A stretch of DNA of 64,000 nucleotides from Termitomyces sp. T153 (Eukaryota; Basidiomycota; Agaricomycetes; Agaricales; Lyophyllaceae): positions 186,001 to 250,000 of the forward strand of contig JACKQL020000065.1 in NCBI GenBank assembly GCA_018296165.2, written 5' to 3'. Position 1 is the first letter of the stretch; each line of letters opens with the position of its first letter. A program made the position numbers and the translations under genes. The notes under the pieces are model-generated. The model saw only the letters and a list, made by a program, of their open reading frames with translations, had not been told where the DNA came from and made no database searches. Shown here piece after piece: positions 57,930 through 64,000 of this stretch.

Positions 57930-58219
57930 GACCTGAAGATGACAATGGCCCAGATAGGATCTTTATTGCACATGGCCACAAAGTTTGCTTACCTGCAGCT
58001 TGTGGAAATAAGGCTACCTGTTTGCTGCAATAAACTAAGAAACAGAGTTGAACTAAAACCAAAACAGTCTAAAGCATGGTTGAGCATAAAAGTGATATGC
58101 TCATGTGCAAGTGTGCAGAGTTGCTTGTTGACCTGGGCTAGTGTGGATACTTTGCAGATGATAAGCTGTTTGATAATGCAGAGGAAGACATTTTTGGGTA
58201 TTCTTGCTATTGTGGACAA
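57930..58219 (-). pseudogene. F-box-like protein fragment
   Basis: Starts MSTIARIPKNVFLCIIKQLI, then VSTLAQVNKQLCTLAHEHI: the L/I-P-x-x-V/L-x-x-x-I-x-x-x-L spacing of an F-box. It runs to LISTSC, where CAG-GTAAGC looks like a splice donor (about 57992). It converges on the BTB fragment. F-box proteins of this sort recruit targets to SCF ligases. The assignment rests on a short helix pattern only. Confidence 0.35.
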
Positions 58220-58542
58220 TGAATCACAGTGTAGAGCTTGCCCTGTGGTTTGTCATAGCTGTTGTGAAGCAATCACATAAGTACATTTATAGGTGTCTGA
58301 CATTGTGTAGGTTTAGATGTGTAATGAGATGGATGTAGCAAAGAATTGTCATATTTCTTTGTACTTAAACAGGCTGCAGTGTGGCTAACAGATGGAGGAC
58401 TTTGAATTGTAGAGTCAGCCACAAAATTGTGAACTGATTGTGTAAATAATCAAATGCATTATTCTTTGGTAAAATCATAAACATCCACATTAACAAGCAG
58501 GTGGAAAGTAGTGGGCTATGCAGTTTGATCTGAACTGCCCTG
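58220..58542. other. AT-rich spacer
   Basis: No gene recognised. Confidence 0.4.
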
Positions 58543-58823
58543 TGTTATTCTAGAATGTTCTACTTAACTTGGTAATGTCATGTGACCTTGTTCTAGGTTT
58601 TGCAGGAGCTCAGGACATTTGATCTCAACAAAGAACCCTTTCTCTTACTTACATAAGAGAGTCAGGGATTATTTCAGGTAGCATCACATGATGCTACCTA
58701 TAAATACTATCTCTGTAATTATGTAAGGCAGCACCTTACTTTATACTTTGTAGACATAATTGACTGGTTTTGGTTTATAGAGCATGAACTGTAAGCTGCA
58801 TGACCCATAAGGAAAATGTTACA
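58543..58823 (+). repeat. Candidate decayed LTR with hairpins and a TATA box
   Basis: TGTTATTCTAGAATGTTC at the left and ATGTTACA at the right would give TG...CA ends. Inside are a perfect hairpin GGTAGCATCA/TGATGCTACC (58677-58698), directly followed by TATAAATAC, and a second one GTAAGG/CCTTAC (58723-58739). The flanks CCCTG and CAAAT do not match, so the ends or the whole call may be wrong. Confidence 0.3.
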
Positions 58824-59031
58824 CAAATCCAATAATTCTCAATGACTTGAAACCATTGTTACTCATGACATGTGCCAGATTGTTCCACTACTTGCACAGA
58901 ACCCTATCAAGATCTGCTCAAACATTGTAGAGAAGCAAAGTAGTCTAATTTGCACTTGCATCCAGGATGTATAAATTAATGTACCTCCAGCACCATTAGG
59001 AACAGTGATCCCAGAAGAATGATTCAAAGAC
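58824..59031. other. AT-rich spacer
   Basis: Nothing recognised. Confidence 0.4.
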
Positions 59032-59514
59032 ATGGGTGAGGATTGCAGCAAGAATGGAGAGGAGGAGGTCAGAGTTCAAGATGTTTTTTGTGCTGTCCAT
59101 CTCATTTCACAATTTGCAGGATCTTGTACAAATGACTTGCTGGCTCCATCTATGTCTCAACACATAGATGAAGGCAATTTGGACTATCAGCAATACTATG
59201 TTGAGATGTTAGTAAATTATTCCTTTTTCTATTGATTATTCATTAAATTTCAGGTTTCTGGACAGAGATACCTTTGTTTTATTTATTAGGAGTGGTATTG
59301 GACATTGCACAACAGAAGATGCAATACACCCATTTCAAAAAGATGTAGAAGAAGATTTTTCATTGGATAAAAACTCATTTACATATACAAATACTTTGGA
59401 GACTCAGTATCAAGAGGAGAGCACAAGTGAGAGTGAGGAGGAGGAAGATCTATATGAAGAAATTGCAGAAGAGGATGAAGAAATGAGTGAAGAGGAAGAT
59501 GAAGAGAATGAAGA
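59032..59514 (+). pseudogene. C-terminal part of a repeat-associated acidic protein
   Basis: Two stretches joined by a probable intron that ends TTAAATTTCAG near 59251: first NLDYQQYYVEMLVNYSF, then RFLDRDTFVLFIRSGIGHCT and a strongly acidic tail (TSESEEEEDLYEEIAEEDEE). The layout DRD...G-I-GH followed by an acidic tail recalls a protein family common beside transposons in mushroom genomes; I could not verify this. A family A-like LTR replaces the end at 59515. Confidence 0.45.
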
Positions 59515-60090
59515 TGTCACAACCCACTCCTGGACCCCCAGACTCCCCTCTTACTCCCCCAGTGTACCCACTAATGCCCCCTTGACCTTCCAAACCTTTG
59601 TCCACCCATTGCCTGCCCCAGTGATAAGATCCAATTGTCACTAGGCACCAGTTTTGGCATTTCTGATTGAACAGCAGCTGACTAGAATTCTACATGACCA
59701 TGCACAAGTCATGCCACTTTTCATGTGAGGTCACCCCCAGTCCCCAGAGGAGGTCCAGTAGTTGGTATATAAGCCATAGAGCAATATCTGTTACAGTAGT
59801 CTTGATATTGCTGATAATCTTCTATGACAGTCTGTATTTGTTATGTTTTCTAGCTTTATCTCTATTTCTGTCTCTAGTTCCATGTCTCTTCAATTCTATT
59901 TTGTCTCTTATTAATCTCACCTCACCTCAACTCTATCTCATCTCATTTGTCTTTGTCTCCTCTCATGTGTGCCTGATTTTCTTTCCACTCTAACTCTCTT
60001 CTGAATCTGTTTATATATATTCATTATGACTCTGTCCATTTCTATCTAACTCTGCTCTACAGTCAACTCATCAATCCCATCTGATCTTGT
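59515..60090 (+). repeat. Divergent family A LTR, truncated
   Basis: Starts TGTCACAACCCACTCC inside the acidic reading frame. It keeps TATATAAG near 59767 and CAGTAGTCTTGATATTG near 59800, so the start box is conserved although the first part is shorter than in other copies. It breaks off near 60090. Confidence 0.65.
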
Positions 60091-60362
60091 GAGGGGACGT
60101 TGACCATGGATGGTCTGAGCCAAGTGGCCACTCATGTCCTAACCAATAGTCAGGAAGGCGAGTGGCAGTAAGCTGGCAAGGGAGCACAGCAAGGTGGGCA
60201 GTGGGCAATCAAGAGAGTGGAAGAGGTGGAGGGCAAAGTGAGGCAAGGGGCAGCACTGGCCAAGCTCACAGTTAGGAACAATGGATAAGCCTGAGAACCA
60301 TGCTATTGTTCAGGCTGGGGCTAGTCTAGCCCCAAGCCTGCCTTATATACTACAAGACTACT
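60091..60362. other. Unassigned segment, possibly another LTR start
   Basis: TGAGGGGACGTTGACCATGG could be an LTR beginning. An inverted repeat GGGGCTA-GTC-TAGCCCC lies near 60324. No gene. The last five bases, CTACT, are the left target duplication of the next LTR. Confidence 0.3.
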
Positions 60363-62679
60363 TGTCACGACCCGTTCCCTAAAGCCCCATACATCGCCCA
60401 ACAAACCCCCACTTCCCCGGAACCCCCTGATGCTTTGTCAAACTTCCCCAGCACTCCACACCTACTCTGGCTAACTCCAGCACCTTCTTGGCTAACTCCA
60501 ATGGCTCCCTGGCCAACTCCGATGTCTTCCCCGCAGCCGCCGGCACTTCCCCTGGACTTCCTGAGCCCCTGGGACCACTCCCCCGCCATGCCTGACCCCA
60601 TTACACATCATCAACTCGACACCCTGGCTCCCCCGACTTACCCTGAAGTATCATGACAACCTCGGGATGGCCCGTGTTCCCAAGTAATCCCATCAACATA
60701 TCAATGTGGCCTGCCCCTTGATCACAACTGACACCCATCGACTCCGACAAGCTCCGCCAATCCCCGCCACCACAGCCGACATCTCCCGGAGCTCCCCCAT
60801 AGTCAGTATATAAGTCATAGAGTAGCTCTTTGTACTCTAGTCTTGAGATTGCTTAACGTTACCTATGGTCTGATTGGTTCCTTCTTGTGTTTTGTGTTTT
60901 GTGTCCCATGTCTCATTTTCCTTACTCTCAGTCTCCCGGTCTTATCTCGTTTCTATTCTGTTATCCTTTTGTTATCATTCCGTGTCTCTGCCTGAATCTA
61001 TTCTCGTTCTCATCTCATGTTTGTCTCGTTTCGTCCGACTCTGTATCGCTCTGTTTGATTCTGTCTATTGTGTTCAAGTCCTCTTGACTATAACAACCTC
61101 ATGAACTCCGCAATTACAATTACAAACCTCCAACGCTTGTTACCACCCCCGGACCCTGCTATACACTCGGCTCCAAACCCCATCAATCCTGTCAGGTTCC
61201 GCTGACCTCGGGGGCTCAGCTGCACTGGGTGAGTCCTTACTAGGCAGGCATGATCCCCTTGCACTGTTAACCGAACACTCATAAGCATTCCGGGCACTGA
61301 TGGCTTGTGTGGATAGTCAGTGGGATGTGATCTGGACAGATCTGGGGGGGTCCAGAGAAGTCGGATTGCAAGGAAATGGGACAGGCTTGGCGGGGTTCAG
61401 GCAGAAGACCGTATGGGAGATTTGCAGAAGCGAAGGAGTAGGCGGCGGTGTGATCAATGGGAGCAGAGCTGGGGTTTGATGGGAGATCAATTGGAGTTGA
61501 TGGAGTCTGGGACCGAGCGAGGAGCGAGGTTCGGACCTGGTGAAAGAATGTTGGGGTTCGTAATCGTAACCGCGGAGTTTGTGAGGTCATTAAGGTTGAT
61601 GAAGACTTGGGCACAGCGGCTGGACGGAGTCACCGAGACAGCATCAGACGAAATGAAATGGAGTCGATATGGAACAAGAGTAGATTCGAGTGGAGATACA
61701 AAACGATAATGAGAACGATAACAAAATGGAGACAAGACAAGACCGGGAGACTGAGATAAGACCGGGAGACTGAGATAAGACCGGGAGACTGAGAGTAAGG
61801 AGAACGAGACACAAAACACAAAACACAAAACACAAAACACAAGAAGGAAACAATCAGACCATAGGTAATGTTAAGCAATATCAAGACTAGAGTATGAAGA
61901 GCTACTCGACGGCTTATATACTGACTACCTAAGAACTTCGGGGTACGTCGGCTGCGGCGGCGGGGCTTGGCAGAGCTCAACGGAGTGGGCGGGTGTTGGT
62001 TGCGATCAAGGATCGGGCCACGCTGATATGTTGATGGGATCGTTGGGGAATGCGGGTCGCCCCGAGGTTGTTGTGATACTCCGGAATGGGTCGGAGGAAC
62101 CAGGGTGTTGAGTTGATGATGGGTGGCGAAGATCAGAAACAGCGGGGATGGTTCTCGGGGTTCGGGAGATCCAGGGTAAGTGTCAGTGGCTGCGGGGAAG
62201 GCATCGAAGTTGGCCAGGGGGCCGTCAGAGTTAGCCGGGGAGGCATCGGAGTTAGCCAAAATAGGCGCAGGGCATGGGCGGCAGTTCAGCGGAGCATCAG
62301 GGGTTATTGGGGAATCAGGGGTTTGCTGGACAATGTGCGGGGGTCCAGGGGATGGGTCGTGACAAATCCCTGTTGATCCCCCATCAGAACTCCAGCTCCA
62401 CTCCTGTCATCCACGTAGCCTCTGCCTCCTCCGCACCCGCAATACTCACACATGGACTTATGCCTGAACCCCGCCAAGTCCGTCCCCCTCCCCCGCAACC
62501 CATCCTCTACTCCTCCAGACCTCCCTGGACTTGCTCAAATCAATCTCCCCTGGCTATCCTCACAAGTCCCCAGTGCTTGGAACACCTCCGAGTGCTTGGT
62601 TGTCTGTGCAGGGAATCATGTTTGCCTAGTAAGGACTCACCCAGTGTAGCTGAGCCCCCATGGTCAGTGGAACCTGACA
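60363..62679 (+). repeat. Family A solo LTR (outer), split by a second LTR
   Basis: Left part 60363-61189 (from TGTCACGACCC), right part 62365-62679 (to CCTGACA). Flanked by CTACT on both sides (60358-60362, 62680-62684). TATATAAG near 60808 lies about 32 bases before AGTCTTGAGATT. CpG sites are well kept, so it is young. No internal region, so a solo LTR. Confidence 0.9.
61190..62364 (-). repeat. Family A solo LTR (inner), inverted, inside the outer LTR
   Basis: Minus-strand TGTCACGACCC at 62364 to CCTGACA at 61190 (1175 bp). Flanked by AATCC on both sides (61185-61189, 62365-62369). CpG-rich, hence recent. Four tandem AAAACACA units near 61806-61842 are also present. Confidence 0.92.
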
Positions 62680-62969
62680 CTACTCAGTATGACTAAGTAC
62701 CTATGACTAAGTTGGAGGCCACTGACTACAACCTATATGACAAAGTGGAGGCCAATGACTATGACATACTAACTAATCAGGTCCAGTAGCATTAGGATCA
62801 ATGATAACAACAATACATCAGGTGTCAAGTCTGATATACCCATTAGGTGGGGAGCCAAGATGGAAGGGAGTAAGATAGGGTCCAGCAGTCCAGAGTCCAG
62901 CTAGATAGAATGCCAGCACTCACAAACTAAGCTGAACTAGAGTTGGAACTGGTCCAAGGACCAGTCCCC
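62680..62969. other. Spacer with short internal repeats
   Basis: Words of the type TATGACTAAGT and GGAGGCCA-TGACTA recur between 62690 and 62780. No gene. Confidence 0.4.
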
Positions 62970-63136
62970 TTACAGATCTCCCATCAACCATCCAGTCCCA
63001 CTCCCATCACTGGCATGATCTCTGCTTCCCTGCATTCCTAGAATCTGTCCCTGGACTTGTACCTGAGCCCTCCCCAAGCCTGACCCTTCCTTGCACATTG
63101 TCTTAGACTTCCCCAGGCTACCCCAGACTTGCTCAG
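62970..63136 (+). repeat. Family A LTR internal fragment
   Basis: Matches the U5-side CT-rich part of family A (CCCATCAACCATCCAGTCCC ... CCAGACTTGCTCAG). Cut at 63137 by the start of another copy. Confidence 0.6.
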
Positions 63137-63628
63137 TGTCACAACCCATTCCCTGGACCCCCGTACATTGCCCAACAAACCCCTGTCCCCCCAGAACCTC
63201 CTCCAACACTTCATCGAACTTCCCCAGCACTCCGCACCTACTCCAGCTAACTCTGACGCATTCTCGGCTAACTCCAACAGCCCCCTGGCCAACTCCGACA
63301 TCTTTCCTGCAGCCGCCAGTGCTTCCCCTGGACTTCCTGAGCCCCTGGGACCATTCCCCCGCCATGCCTGACCCCATTACACGTCATCGACTCGACACCC
63401 TGGCTCCCCCAACTTACCCTGGAGTATCACGACAACCTCAGAATGGACCGCATCAACAATTGATCCCATCAACATATCAATGCGGCCCGCCCTCTGGTCA
63501 TAACTGACACCCATTGACTCCGTTGAGCTCTGCCAAGCCCCGCCACCACAGCCGACGTTCCCGGAGCTCTTCAGTAGTCAGTATATAAGATGTAGAGTAG
63601 CTCCTCATACTCTAGTCTTGAGATTACC
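63137..63628 (+). repeat. Family A LTR, 5' half
   Basis: Starts TGTCACAACCCATTCC and runs past the TATATAAG box (near 63583) to CTAGTCTTGAGATTACC, where a T run begins. So it breaks within the presumed RNA start box. Confidence 0.8.
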
Positions 63629-63643
63629 TTTTTTTTTTTTTTT
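63629..63643. repeat. T15 tract
   Basis: Fifteen T residues at the edge between LTR sequence and a CpG-rich segment. On the minus strand this is A15, as at the end of a retroposed RNA copy. Confidence 0.7.
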
Positions 63644-64000
63644 AAATCCATTGTTACGTGCACGAGGCGCTTGGCGCCCATGCTGCACGGTGCTATCAAC
63701 AGGCTATCTACTCTACAAGAACTACGGAATTCCACACCCCCCCGCGTATGTGGAGAAAGAATGGGCCGATGCTTCCAAATGTCATTGAGACTGCATTCCC
63801 CTGGTAGTCCTGAGGAGGATGGCTTGGAATGAGTGTATCTGTCGGGCTGGTGCAAATGAAGGCTCGTGGGGGCAAGCAAAAGGAGGACAAGCAAGGAGCC
63901 GGGGTCCTCACCAGAGCATCTAGAGGAGGTCAGTGTGAGGCAGGCGAGGGCTGAGTGCCGTTAGTATGAGAATGTGCTAGTGTAGGATTAGTAGGAATAT
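63644..64000. other. CpG-containing unassigned segment
   Basis: 357 bp that match none of the repeat families seen here. Contains GGCGCTTGGCGCC and other CpG sites. Minus-strand frames of 60-100 codons exist but show no domain. It could be host DNA, or a short retroposon ending in the A15 run. Confidence 0.3.

Noticed and set aside
1..64000. Classical RIP as the sole cause of decay
   Set aside because: E1 LTR differences are TG/CA pairs from CpG. Some D-to-N changes are in TpG context, so a RIP-like share cannot be excluded without counts.
1..64000. tRNA, rRNA genes or CRISPR arrays
   Set aside because: No cloverleaf-like gene, rRNA stretch or regular spaced repeat was recognised by eye; a dedicated tRNA scan was not possible.

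Overview
This window reads as a repeat-dense stretch of an Agaricomycete (mushroom-forming basidiomycete) genome. The grounds are intron-rich housekeeping genes with 49-61 bp introns, Ty3-type LTR retrotransposons of fungal chromovirus type, and short BTB and F-box gene remnants. No prokaryotic feature, CRISPR array, rRNA or tRNA gene was seen.

Only about 12.8-19.8 kb is ordinary host DNA, and it is CpG-rich compared with its flanks. It holds a complete seven-exon CWC22 splicing-factor gene (minus strand), a divergently transcribed metallo-beta-lactamase-fold gene of the LACTB2 type with a GC-AG intron, a truncated importin-7/Nmd5-type gene fragment and an unidentified two-exon gene. Everything else is nested LTR retrotransposon sequence.

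Layout. 1-10.8 kb: element E1 (gag, protease, RT, RNase H, integrase; no chromodomain), 3' LTR 9733-10798, with a spliced six-exon gene on the opposite strand between integrase and 3' LTR. 10.8-12.3 kb: fragments of LTR family A. 20.3-25.6 kb: nested LTR fragments and a truncated chromodomain element (Ba). 25.6-47.3 kb: two copies (C1, minus; C2, plus) of an element bounded by family A LTRs, which form a large inverted repeat. C1 carries a 6.06 kb chromodomain element (B1) inserted with target duplication GGCAG. 47.3-50.0 kb: internally deleted copy B4. 50.4-56.8 kb: element B2, the best preserved, with target duplication GTATC, sitting inside an open reading frame. 56.8-59.5 kb: AT-rich DNA with BTB, F-box and acidic-protein remnants. 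59.5-63.6 kb: family A LTRs, including one solo LTR inserted in inverted orientation into another, both with perfect 5 bp target duplications. The last 0.36 kb, beyond a 15-T run, is unidentified.

How the parts fit. Families B and C/A both look self-primed, as in Tf1: the stretch just inside the 5' LTR is complementary to 11-12 nt of the LTR at the expected RNA start. In family A that start lies 32 bp from a TATA box. Family B keeps gag and pol in frames offset by -1 around a conserved GGATTTTTAG. Family C keeps gag-like sequence, repeated remnants of the pol segment before RT, and an antisense cysteine-cluster/coiled-coil gene, but no RT or integrase, so it looks non-autonomous. No RT copy keeps an intact YxDD box. 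E1's two LTRs differ largely as TG against CA at the same dinucleotides, the mark of methyl-CpG deamination. The antisense cysteine-cluster gene, found in two unrelated element families, is the best candidate for an under-described system.
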